A stretch of 64,000 nt of DNA from Nocardiopsis ganjiahuensis DSM 45031. Its GTDB lineage: Bacteria; Actinomycetota; Actinomycetes; Streptosporangiales; Streptosporangiaceae. Both the position numbers and the translations under genes were made by a program. This document shows positions 50,436 to 58,463 of the stretch, piece by piece. Position 1 is the first letter of the stretch; each line of letters opens with the position of its first letter. Under the pieces are notes generated by a model. It made no database searches and had not been told where the DNA came from. It worked only from the letters and a program-made list of their open reading frames with translations. The stretch is taken from positions 62,001 to 126,000 of the forward strand of contig NZ_ANBA01000014.1 of the NCBI RefSeq assembly GCF_000341085.1. Direction: 5' to 3'.

Positions 50436-51218
50436 ATGACTGAGCAGCAGGGGGCCTCCGACGAGGCGGCCCAGGCCGAGGACCGGGCGGGCACACCCGT
50501 CGTCACCGAGGGGACGGTCGAGGCGCTGGTCCGGACCAAGCTCGCCGAGGCCCTGGGCGGCAAGCGCGGCATGGTCGAGACCGCGATCCCCACCCTGGCC
50601 TTCACCATCTCCTACATCATCAGCTCCGAGCTGCGGCTGTCGATCATGCTGGGTGTGGGCGCGGCCCTGCTCCTGGGCGTGATCCGGCTCGTGCAGCGCT
50701 CCTCGGTGCAGTACGTGATCACCAGCCTCTTCGGCATCGGCCTGGCCGCGGTCTTCGCGATGCGCAGCGGCAACGCCGAGGACGCCTTCCTGCCCGGCAT
50801 CATCTACAACGCGGTCTACGCGGTGGTGCTGAGCATCTCGGTCCTGGTGCGCTGGCCAGCGATCGGCCTGATGATCGGCCCGTTCATCGGCAACAAGGAG
50901 GACTTCACCTCCTGGCGGAGCAACCCCGCGGTGGTCACACTGGCCTCCCGGCTGACCTGGCTGCTGGTGCTGCCGTGTGTCATCCGGGTCCTGGTCCAGT
51001 ACCCGCTCTGGCTCGCGGCCAACAACGACTGGGCCAACACCTTCGCCCTCCTGGGCCTGTCCAAGGTCGCCATGGGATGGCCGCTCCAGGTGGCCGCCTT
51101 CGCGGGCATGGTGTGGCTGCTCGCCCGCGGCCGCACCCCGCTGGAACACGGGCAGGCGCAGACCCCGGCCGAGCCCGGTGACGCGGTCGAGGCCGAGGAC
51201 CCGGCCGAGGGCCGCTGA
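50436..51218 (+). CDS. DUF3159 membrane protein
   Basis: A 260-residue protein with a charged N-terminus, six or so membrane helices in the middle (residues about 55-230) and an acidic tail. The core starts at GKRGMVETAIPTLAFTISYI and includes LGVIRLVQRSSVQYVITSLF and WPAIGLMIGPFIGNKEDFTS, typical for DUF3159. Function unknown. In mycobacteria and Streptomyces this family sits beside the TrkA pair (CeoB/CeoC), as here. GGAGCGGG precedes the ATG. It converges on the second TrkA gene. Confidence 0.87.
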   Translation: MTEQQGASDEAAQAEDRAGTPVVTEGTVEALVRTKLAEALGGKRGMVETAIPTLAFTISYIISSELRLSIMLGVGAALLLGVIRLVQRSSVQYVITSLFGIGLAAVFAMRSGNAEDAFLPGIIYNAVYAVVLSISVLVRWPAIGLMIGPFIGNKEDFTSWRSNPAVVTLASRLTWLLVLPCVIRVLVQYPLWLAANNDWANTFALLGLSKVAMGWPLQVAAFAGMVWLLARGRTPLEHGQAQTPAEPGDAVEAEDPAEGR

Positions 51219-51250
51219 CCGAACGGTTCCGGAGCGGGCCGGCCCACGAC

Positions 51251-51943
51251 CTAGTCCTCGGGTGCGGTCCCGTCCGCCGGGTCCAGCAGCTCCTCCAGGG
51301 CTCCCAGGGCGTCGGGCTCGGCCAGGAACACCACGGTGTTGCCCACCGACAGCGTCCGCTCCGGGGCGGGCGGACGCACCCCGCCCGGACCGACCACCGC
51401 GACCAGGGCCACGCCCTCCGGCAGCGCGGCGGTCAGCTCGCTCTCACGGCCTCCCGCGAACGGGCTCGTCGCGCGCAACACCGACTCGGCGATCTCCGCT
51501 CCGGGCAGCGGGGGAAGGGTGCCCTCCTCCGCGTAGTCCTCCTCCTCGGGGACGCCGCCCTCGACCAGGTCCGCGATCAGGCGGGGCGGGGAGACCGCCA
51601 GGTCCACACCCCAGGAGTCGTTGAACAGCCACTCGTTGTCCGGGTCGTTGATCCGGGCGATCACCTGGTCCACACCGAACTCGGTCTTGGCCAGCAGGGA
51701 CACGACCAGGTTCACCTTGTCGTCGCTGCTGGCCGCGATGACCACGTCGAAGTCGCCCAGCCGGGCGTCCTCCAAGGTGGCCAGCTCACAGGCGTCGGCG
51801 AGCAGCCACTCCACCTGGGGGAGGTCGTCGACACCGATCGCCCGGGTGTCCCGGTCGATCAGCAGGACGTCGTGACCGTTGCCCGCCAGCTCCGTGGCGA
51901 TGGAGCGGCCCACGCTCCCGGCTCCCGCGATGGCGATCCGCAT
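51251..51943 (-). CDS. TrkA-type potassium uptake regulatory subunit (CeoB-like)
   Basis: A 230-residue cytoplasmic protein with an N-terminal RCK/TrkA-N Rossmann domain (MRIAIAGAGSVGRSIATELA; Asp after beta-2 in LLIDRD) and a C-terminal TrkA-C domain (about 150-225). It should bind NAD(H) or nucleotides and gate a K+ transporter membrane subunit not in this window. Its ATG follows the stop of the other TrkA gene after a single base, so both are one operon. The residue run AVSPPRLIADLV after the Rossmann fold matches the family. Confidence 0.88.
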   Translation of the reverse strand: MRIAIAGAGSVGRSIATELAGNGHDVLLIDRDTRAIGVDDLPQVEWLLADACELATLEDARLGDFDVVIAASSDDKVNLVVSLLAKTEFGVDQVIARINDPDNEWLFNDSWGVDLAVSPPRLIADLVEGGVPEEEDYAEEGTLPPLPGAEIAESVLRATSPFAGGRESELTAALPEGVALVAVVGPGGVRPPAPERTLSVGNTVVFLAEPDALGALEELLDPADGTAPED

Positions 51944-51944
51944 G

Positions 51945-52631
51945 TCACCCACGCCCCGTCTCGTCCGCGTGTCCCTCGCCCAGCCGCTCGGCCAGGTCGT
52001 CCATCTCCCGACTGTGCGCGACCACGTGCAGCACGTCGCCCTCGACGAGGGTCTCCTCGGAGCGGGCCAGGGTGATACGCCCCTGCCGGACCAGGTAGAC
52101 CACACGCAGCGGGGAGTCGGCCTCCAGAGCGGCGACGCTCTCGCCCGCCCAGCGCTCCGGCAGGGTGAGTTCGTTCATGGTCAGGCTGCCCGAGGCGTCC
52201 TGCCACTCGGGTGCGGCGGCGAGCTGCTCGTCGCCGGGCGCGATCCGGCGCAGGATGGCGTCCGCGGTCCAGCGCACGGTCGCCACGGTGGGGATGCCCA
52301 GGCGCTGGTAGACCTCGGCGCGGCGGGGGTCGTAGATCCGCGCCACCACGTTCTGCACCCCGAACGCCTCGCGGGCCACCCGGGCGGCGATGATGTTGGA
52401 GTTGTCGCCGTTGCTGACCGCGGCGAAGGCGGCCGCCCGGTCGATACCGGCGCTGAGCAGGACCTCGCGGTCGTGTCCCGCGCCGCGTACGGCGTTCTTG
52501 GCCACGGTTGCACGGAGCCGACGGAACGCCTCGGGGTCCTGGTCGATCACCGCCACCGTGTGTCCCAGGTCCACCAGTGTGTGCGCCAGCGTGGAACCCA
52601 CACGGCCACACCCCATGATCACGATGTGCAC
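51945..52631 (-). CDS. TrkA-type potassium uptake regulatory subunit (CeoC-like)
   Basis: A 228-residue RCK protein, first gene of the pair. The Rossmann motif MGCGRVGSTLAHTLVDLGHT and AVIDQDPEAF are near the N-terminus; the TrkA-C domain spans about 135-220 (VVYLVRQGRITLARSEETLV). I start it at the GTG at 52631, giving the expected short beta-strand before the glycine motif; the frame is open further upstream without a start signal. It is divergent from the TrmA-type gene. Confidence 0.87.
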   Translation of the reverse strand: MHIVIMGCGRVGSTLAHTLVDLGHTVAVIDQDPEAFRRLRATVAKNAVRGAGHDREVLLSAGIDRAAAFAAVSNGDNSNIIAARVAREAFGVQNVVARIYDPRRAEVYQRLGIPTVATVRWTADAILRRIAPGDEQLAAAPEWQDASGSLTMNELTLPERWAGESVAALEADSPLRVVYLVRQGRITLARSEETLVEGDVLHVVAHSREMDDLAERLGEGHADETGRG

Positions 52632-52860
52632 CTCGTCCGCACTCCCGTCGAGATAGCCGGCCGCCACGGGGGCACGGAGTCCTCTCACGTGCCCCGACAG
52701 CTCCACCTTGGCACAGATCGGTCCGCCCTGTGCGGCCGCCCCGGCCCCACCGTGTCCGGACCAGCACGTGTGGTGTCGGACGGCCGGTAGATTGGTACTG
52801 GTTGGTGGCTGTGCGCGCAGGGTCACCCGGAACACGACCCGACCAGCGAAGGACGCAGCC

Positions 52861-54189
52861 ATGACCCGTGTGGGTAACGAGATCGAACTGACCGTGGACG
52901 ACGTCGCCCACGGAGGATGGTGCGTGGGGCGCCTGGACGACCAGGTCGTCTTCGTCCGCCACGCACTGCCCGGAGAGCGGGTCCGGGTCCGCGTCACCGA
53001 GCAGACCACCCGCTTCCTGCGCGGCGAGGCCGTCGAGATCCTCACCGCCTCCCCGGACCGGGTCGAGGCGCCCTGCGTGTTCTCCGGCCCCGGCATGTGC
53101 GGCGGCTGCGACTGGCAGCACGCCACCCTGGAGTCCCAGCGCCGGATGAAGGCCCAGGTCGTCACCGACCAGCTGAGCCGGATCGCCGGCATCGACCGCG
53201 AGGTGCTCGTCGAGGAGCTGCCCGGCACCCCCGACGGGCTGGGCTGGCGCACCCGGGTGCGGTTCGCCGTGGACGAGGACGGCAACGCCGGCCTGCGCCG
53301 CCACCGCTCCCACGACATCGAGCCGGTCGACAAGTGCCTGATCGCCCACCCCGGCGTCACCGAGCTCGGCGTGACCGAGGTCAAGTGGGAGGGCGTCAGG
53401 GACGTCGAGGCCGTCGCCTCCACCACCCGCGCCGACCGCGCGATCGTGGTCACCCCCACCACCGCCAAGCTGGGCGAGCTGCCCGAACTCAAGGCCTCCA
53501 GCGCCGTGCTGCGCCGCTTCAAGGGCGGCCGGGTGCAGTCGGTGCGCGGCCGCAAGGGCGTGCGCGAGGACGTGGCCGGGCGCGAGTACCGGGTCGGTGC
53601 CGGCGGGTTCTGGCAGGTCCACCCGGCCGCGGGTGAGACCCTGAGCGCCGCCGTCATCGAGGGTCTGGAGCCCAAGCCGGGCGAGACCGCCCTGGACCTG
53701 TACTGCGGTGCGGGCCTGTTCACCGGCGCGCTCGCCGAGGCCGTGGGCGCCGAGGGCCGCGTGATGGGCGTGGAGAACGGCGAGCACGCCGTCCGTGACG
53801 CCCAGTACAACCTGAAGGACCTGCCGCAGGTGCGCGTCGAGCGCGCCGACGTGGCCAAGCAGATGCGTGAGTGGGCCGACGTGCGCGCCGACGTCGTGAC
53901 GCTCGACCCGCCGCGCGCCGGTGCCGGTGTCGAGGTCGTCCGCAAGGTGGCGGGCATGATGCCGCGCCGGATCGCCTACGTCTCGTGTGACCCGGCTACC
54001 CTGGCCCGCGACCTCGCCGAGTTCGGCCGCTCCGGTTACCGCCTGGTGGGAATGCGCGCCTTCGACGCCTTCCCGATGACCCACCACGTCGAGATGGTCG
54101 CGGTCCTGGAGCCGGTCAAGCTGGCCCGCCGCCACCGCGAGGCGGCCGAGGTCGAGGCCGCTGAGGCCGAGCAGACGCAGGACGTCTAG
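52861..54189 (+). CDS. TrmA/RlmD-type RNA 5-methyluridine methyltransferase
   Basis: A 442-residue RNA methyltransferase. The N-terminal TRAM domain (about 1-62) is followed by a Cys cluster (CVFSGPGMCGGCDW), which in RlmD/RumA binds an iron-sulphur cluster, and by the SAM domain with ALDLYCGAGLFTGALA, TLDPPRAGAG and the catalytic Cys in YVSCDPATLARDL. It should methylate U in tRNA or 23S rRNA; which one is not certain. AAGGACG precedes the ATG. It normally lies beside the TrkA pair in actinomycetes; the APC permease I recall between them in mycobacteria is missing. An 18-bp terminator follows. Confidence 0.88.
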   Translation: MTRVGNEIELTVDDVAHGGWCVGRLDDQVVFVRHALPGERVRVRVTEQTTRFLRGEAVEILTASPDRVEAPCVFSGPGMCGGCDWQHATLESQRRMKAQVVTDQLSRIAGIDREVLVEELPGTPDGLGWRTRVRFAVDEDGNAGLRRHRSHDIEPVDKCLIAHPGVTELGVTEVKWEGVRDVEAVASTTRADRAIVVTPTTAKLGELPELKASSAVLRRFKGGRVQSVRGRKGVREDVAGREYRVGAGGFWQVHPAAGETLSAAVIEGLEPKPGETALDLYCGAGLFTGALAEAVGAEGRVMGVENGEHAVRDAQYNLKDLPQVRVERADVAKQMREWADVRADVVTLDPPRAGAGVEVVRKVAGMMPRRIAYVSCDPATLARDLAEFGRSGYRLVGMRAFDAFPMTHHVEMVAVLEPVKLARRHREAAEVEAAEAEQTQDV

Positions 54190-54197
54190 AGACGAGA

Positions 54198-54239
54198 GCC
54201 GGGGGCCCGGGAACCGTGTGCGGTTCCCGGGCCCCCGGC
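54198..54239. terminator. Very strong bidirectional hairpin terminator
   Basis: Perfect 18-bp stem (54198-54215 with 54222-54239), loop GTGTGC, between the convergent methyltransferase and F420-reductase-like genes. Confidence 0.85.
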
Positions 54240-54295
54240 GTTCCTGTGCGTCGTCCTACAGGTCGGCGCACTGCCCCGTGGTGGGCCCCGTGACG

Positions 54296-54949
54296 TCACG
54301 TCGCGGTGACGGGCTCCGCCAGTTCCAGGTTGCGGATCAGCTGCTTGCGGTCCTGCCGTGCGTGCTGGACCCAGGCGGGCTGGCCGGGGGCGGTACGCCA
54401 GGATTCGCTCAGCGGACTGTTGTCCACCGTGTCGAACCCGAACCGGTCGTACAGCCGCGTGACGATGTCCACGGCCTCGGGGTGGTCGCTCGACACCGAC
54501 AGCGCCCGTCGGGCGGGGTCGCCCGCGGGGCGGGCCGTGCGGAGCAGGCTCGGAGCCTGGATGTGGGTGAACGCCTTGGCGACCTTCGACGCCGGGAGCT
54601 GTTCCTGGCGCAGCTCGTGGACCGTCTTCTCGCCGGAGTCGACTCGCGGGAAGTGGCCGTCGCGCCAGGTCATGTAGTTGTTCGTGTCCAGCACGACCTT
54701 GCCCGCCAGTTCCGCGACGGGCATGTCGTTGACGGGTCTGAGGGGTACGGCGATGACCGCGAAGTCGCCCTCCGCCGCGGCCTCCGTCGCGTACCCGGCG
54801 CGTGCTGACGGGCCGAGTTCGTCGATGAGCCCCTCCAGGGTCTCGGGCCCCCGCGAGTTGGCGATGACGACCTTGTACCCGTTCGCCACCGCCGCGCGTG
54901 CGATCTGGCTCCCCACCTCGCCCGCGCCGATGATCCCGATCGTTGTCAC
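54296..54949 (-). CDS. NADP/F420-dependent oxidoreductase-like protein
   Basis: A 217-residue Rossmann protein of the NADPH-dependent F420 reductase group (TIGIIGAGEVGSQIARAAVA at the start, VVIANSRGPETL with an NADP-type Ser-Arg after beta-2, VVLDTNNYMTWRDG). Many such proteins have unknown substrates. I start it at GTG 54949 because GGAGG lies six bases upstream; a GTG four codons earlier is inferior. It is upstream-adjacent to an XRE regulator gene on the same strand. Confidence 0.82.
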   Translation of the reverse strand: MTTIGIIGAGEVGSQIARAAVANGYKVVIANSRGPETLEGLIDELGPSARAGYATEAAAEGDFAVIAVPLRPVNDMPVAELAGKVVLDTNNYMTWRDGHFPRVDSGEKTVHELRQEQLPASKVAKAFTHIQAPSLLRTARPAGDPARRALSVSSDHPEAVDIVTRLYDRFGFDTVDNSPLSESWRTAPGQPAWVQHARQDRKQLIRNLELAEPVTAT

Positions 54950-55034
54950 AGGTGCCTCCACTACCGAGCCTCGATGAGAAATACTGTTCGCCCGCGCGAC
55001 CGCGCCGTGCGCGGTGACCGGTGCCCGAGGGGGT

Positions 55035-55919
55035 TCACCCCGGCACAGCGCCGTTCGTCTCGCGCGCCGGAGCGCCCGAGCTCCCGCTCCCTGCCCGGAC
55101 GGGCATGTCCGCCGAAGCCAGCAGAGCCAGCTTCTCCGCGCTCTCGGACCCGGCGTCCGGGTGGTACACGACGACTTGCAGGCTCTCGGCCCCGCCCACG
55201 CTCAGCCGCTCCCTGTTGAGGGTCAGCTCGCCGATCCGCGGGTGGTCGAGTCGGATCGGTGTCCCGCGCTGGCCCCGCACCTCGTGCCGGGCCCAGAGCT
55301 TGCGGAACAGCGGGCTCGCCAGTGAGAGCTCTCCGACGAGCTCGGCGAAGCGGGGATCGTCGATGTCGGTGCCCACGGATTGGCGCAGGTTCGCGATGAA
55401 GCACTCCGTGACGCTCTTCCACTCCGGGTACAGCGCCTGCTGGCCCGGGTCCAGGAACATGTCCCTCAACTGGTTGCCGCCCACGGCCAGGCGGGGATCG
55501 AGCGCCCGGGCGAGCGCGTTCGAGGCCAGGACGTCGAAGTACCGGCCCTCGACGAAGGCGGGCTGGACGAGGGAGTCCAGCAGTTTGAGCACACCGGTCG
55601 GGACGGTCTCCTGACGCGTCCGACGCCCGCGCCGCCGGGGGGCCTCGGCGACCAGCGACAGCAGATGGGCGAAGTGGTCGTCGTCCAGGCGCAGCACGCG
55701 CGCGATCGACTCCAGCACCTGCACCGACGGGTTGCGGTCGCGGCCCCGCTCCAACCGCAGGTAGTAGTCGGCGCTGATACCGGCGAGCATGGCGACCTCC
55801 TCCCGTCGCAATCCGGGCACACGCCGTACACCGGTGTCCGGGACGCCTGCCTGCTCGGGTGTGACCAGAGCGCGCCGGGCACGCAGGAACGTACCGAGGG
55901 CGTTCGATGTCTTGCTCAT
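55035..55919 (-). CDS. XRE-family regulator with MmyB-like ligand-binding domain
   Basis: A 294-residue regulator. The N-terminal helix-turn-helix (about 5-80; REEVAMLAGISADYYLRLER) precedes a MLTR_LBD/MmyB-type domain (about 105-280; FDVLASNALARALDPRLAVG and the WARHEVRGQRG strand). In actinomycetes these proteins usually regulate a divergent SDR gene, and that is exactly the arrangement here (SDR at 56059). The ligand is unknown. Confidence 0.9.
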   Translation of the reverse strand: MSKTSNALGTFLRARRALVTPEQAGVPDTGVRRVPGLRREEVAMLAGISADYYLRLERGRDRNPSVQVLESIARVLRLDDDHFAHLLSLVAEAPRRRGRRTRQETVPTGVLKLLDSLVQPAFVEGRYFDVLASNALARALDPRLAVGGNQLRDMFLDPGQQALYPEWKSVTECFIANLRQSVGTDIDDPRFAELVGELSLASPLFRKLWARHEVRGQRGTPIRLDHPRIGELTLNRERLSVGGAESLQVVVYHPDAGSESAEKLALLASADMPVRAGSGSSGAPARETNGAVPG

Positions 55920-56058
55920 GTCATCAGCCTAGATCTCCGCAAGGCGGATAGAGAGGGCCCTGTCGCACCCCCGGCTCGGCAGGGCTCTGGGCCGGAGGTG
56001 CGCCCTCGCCTAGCGTGTTCGAAGACCCGTTCGGGTCGCGTATCTCGGGAGAAGACCC

Positions 56059-56745
56059 ATGACCATCACGCTGATCACCGGGGCCAACAAGGGCATCGGT
56101 TTCGAGACCGCGAGGCAGCTTCTGGCGCTGGGCCACATCGTCTACATCGGTGCGCGTGACGCCGCGCGGGGGGAGAAGGCGGCGGCGGAGCTCGGCGCGC
56201 GGTTCGTGCGGCTCGACGTGACCGACGACGCGTTGGTGAAGAGCGCGCTGGCGACCATCGGGGCGGCGGAGGGCCGACTCGACGTCCTGGTGAACAACGC
56301 GGGTGTCCTGGCGGCCGGAGACATCGACGGCCCTTCGGCCCTGCGCTCTTTCGACACGAACGCGGTGGGAGTCGTGCGGGTCACGGAGGCGGCGCTGCCC
56401 CTGTTGCGCAAGTCCGTCAATCCCAACGTCGTCACCGTGTCGAGCAGCGCCGGTTCGTTCTGGGCGGTGACCAACCCCGAACGGCCCGAGTTCCACCTGC
56501 CGGCCGCGCTCTACTCCGCTTCCAAGGCGGCGGCCACCATGCTGACGGTTCAGTACGCCAAGTCCCAGCCGGGCATCAAGTTCAACGCGCTGGAGCCGGG
56601 AACCACCGCCACGGACATGACCGCGGCCTTCGGGATCGGAAGGCCGCCCGAGGAGAGCGCCAGGGCCGTCGTGCGGTTGGCGACCCTCGACGCGGACGGC
56701 CCCACGGGAACCTTCCAGGACGAGAACGGGGAGCTGCCCTGGTAG
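56059..56745 (+). CDS. Short-chain dehydrogenase/reductase, target of the divergent XRE regulator
   Basis: A 228-residue SDR. TGANKGIGFETARQL binds NADP(H); LVNNAGVLA, VSSSAGS and the YSASKAA Tyr-Lys pair complete the catalytic set. The form resembles carbonyl-reductase-like SDRs. GGGAGAAG precedes the ATG. The 139-base divergent gap to the XRE gene holds their shared control region. Substrate unknown. Confidence 0.9.
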   Translation: MTITLITGANKGIGFETARQLLALGHIVYIGARDAARGEKAAAELGARFVRLDVTDDALVKSALATIGAAEGRLDVLVNNAGVLAAGDIDGPSALRSFDTNAVGVVRVTEAALPLLRKSVNPNVVTVSSSAGSFWAVTNPERPEFHLPAALYSASKAAATMLTVQYAKSQPGIKFNALEPGTTATDMTAAFGIGRPPEESARAVVRLATLDADGPTGTFQDENGELPW

Positions 56746-56906
56746 GCACCTGGAAACCCAGAGAGGTCCGATGGCGGTGGCCGGGCGCGCCACCGGGCCT
56801 CTCACCCCTCGGGACCGTTCATGTGAACGCGTTCGAGAGCGGACGAGGGCCCTGGCCGTCCCGTGCGCCGTACAGTGGGGCCCGAACGCGTGAGAGGGGA
56901 CTTTCC

Positions 56907-57281
56907 ATGGCACAGGACGGCACGGTTCCGGGGCCGGACCACCCCGTCACCGTCGAGCCCGCCTCCGGGCGGGTCGTGGTCCGGGTCGGTGCGCAGGTCG
57001 TCGCCCGGACGACGGCGGCGCTGACGCTGCGCGAGGCCTCCTACCCGCCGGTCCGGTACGTCCCGCTCGCCGACGTGGATTCGTCGGTGCTGCGGCCGAG
57101 CCCGACCACCACCCACTGCCCCTACAAGGGGACCGCCGCCTACTACACGCTCGAACTCGACGACGGGGTCCGGCTCCCCGACGCCCTGTGGACGTACGGG
57201 GAGCCCTACCCGTGGGTCGCGGAGATCGCCGGCCACGTCGCCTTCTACCCGGACCGCGTCCAGGTCACCGTCGAGGACTGA
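56907..57281 (+). CDS. DUF427 domain-containing protein
   Basis: A 124-residue beta-rich protein of the DUF427 family (RVVVRVGAQVVARTTAALTL, THCPYKGTAAYYTLEL, WTYGEPYPWVAEIAGHVAFY). The family is common in actinomycetes and fungi, and its function is not known. AGAGGGGA precedes the ATG at 56907. Its last 17 bases overlap the end of the convergent EamA transporter gene, so no terminator separates them. Confidence 0.85.
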   Translation: MAQDGTVPGPDHPVTVEPASGRVVVRVGAQVVARTTAALTLREASYPPVRYVPLADVDSSVLRPSPTTTHCPYKGTAAYYTLELDDGVRLPDALWTYGEPYPWVAEIAGHVAFYPDRVQVTVED

Positions 57282-58212
57282 TCCGGGGCGCGGGCACCTT
57301 CAGGACGGCCAGGCCCAGGGCCAGGACGACCAGGCCGGCCCAGGAGACCGGGGGGAGGCGCTCACCCACCAGGGCCACGCCCAGGACCGCCGCGACGGCG
57401 GGTTCGGCGAGGCTGAGGGTGGTCGCGGTGGCTGCCGGGGTGTGCCGCAGGCCGTGGCCGAACAGCCAGTAGGCGAGGAACACCGTGAACAGGGCCAGGT
57501 GCAGGGCGACCAGGGCGCCGTTGACGGTGGCCAGCCACGCCGTCCCGGTGGCCAGCACCACGGGCAGGACCAGGACGCCGCCGCCCGCGAACATCGAGCC
57601 CATCACCGCGCCCGAGGTGTGTCCGCGCCGGATCAGCTTCTCGGCGATGATCGCGTACAGCGAGTAGGAGAACCCGGCGACCAGGGCCAGGAGCACGCCC
57701 AGGGCGTTCACCGGGGTCGGGGTTCCGGTGAGGTCGGGGCCCAGGACCAGCACCGCGCAGCCGACCGCGGCCGCGACGGTCGCCGCCGCCCACCGCGCGG
57801 TGGGCCGGGTGCGGTCCGCGCACCAGGCCAGCAGTCCGGAGAAGACCGGTGCGCTGCCCAGGGTGATCACGGTGCCGACCGCCACCCCGGCGTTGGCCAC
57901 CGCCGGATAGAAGGACAGCGGGTACCCGGCGACCGCGACCGCGCCCAGGAGGAGCAGTCGACGGGTGCGGGCGTCGGAGCCGGTGACCAGGGCCGTGGAG
58001 CCGCGCCCGGCCAGGAACAGCAGGATGCCGCCGAGGACGAGCCCGGCCGAGCCGATCGCGGCGGGATGGGCGCTGTCAGGTGCGAAGGAGCCGGCGGTAC
58101 CGGTGGTGCCCCACAGGACGGCGGCGCCGAGGATCGGCAGCGGGCCGCTCGCCAGTCGGGGCAGGGCGGGGGCCGGCCGCCGCACGGTCGGGGGAGAGGT
58201 GTGTTCAGGCAC
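57265..58212 (-). CDS. EamA/DMT family transporter
   Basis: A 315-residue membrane protein with ten predicted helices in two EamA repeats (first: LPILGAAVLWGTTGTAGSFA; second: NALGVLLALVAGFSYSLYAI). The family exports amino acids, nucleobases or other metabolites. I prefer the GTG at 58212 (GGAAAG upstream) over a GTG 17 codons earlier. Its 3' end overlaps the DUF427 gene by 17 bases. A possible short leader peptide gene lies 120 bases upstream. Confidence 0.83.
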   Translation of the reverse strand: MPEHTSPPTVRRPAPALPRLASGPLPILGAAVLWGTTGTAGSFAPDSAHPAAIGSAGLVLGGILLFLAGRGSTALVTGSDARTRRLLLLGAVAVAGYPLSFYPAVANAGVAVGTVITLGSAPVFSGLLAWCADRTRPTARWAAATVAAAVGCAVLVLGPDLTGTPTPVNALGVLLALVAGFSYSLYAIIAEKLIRRGHTSGAVMGSMFAGGGVLVLPVVLATGTAWLATVNGALVALHLALFTVFLAYWLFGHGLRHTPAATATTLSLAEPAVAAVLGVALVGERLPPVSWAGLVVLALGLAVLKVPAPRISPRR

Positions 58213-58331
58213 GTTCGTACTTTCCGTCTTGACGCCTGGGAACTGGTCCGTTGACGGGCGCACGACGGACGGGGCCGCTCACCGTGACGGTGGGGCCGCG
58301 GGGTCCGGGGAAGGTCGGCGGGTGCGCCCGG

Positions 58332-58376
58332 TCAGGCGCGCAGCGGCGGAAGGACCTTGTGCCAGTAGTAGTTCAC
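58332..58376 (-). other. Possible short leader peptide (14 residues)
   Basis: GTG at 58376 opens a frame encoding MNYYWHKVLPPLRA, then TGA. GGAGGC lies immediately before the start, closer than ideal. Consecutive Tyr-Tyr-Trp-His codons upstream of a metabolite exporter gene resemble attenuator leaders. Evidence is thin. Confidence 0.2.
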
Positions 58377-58463
58377 GCCTCCACGGTAGCGCCGCGTGCG
58401 AGAGGACGGTGAGCCGGGGCCCGTGATGTCCGGGAGCCGGGCCGTGCGGTGCACGTCAGTGGT

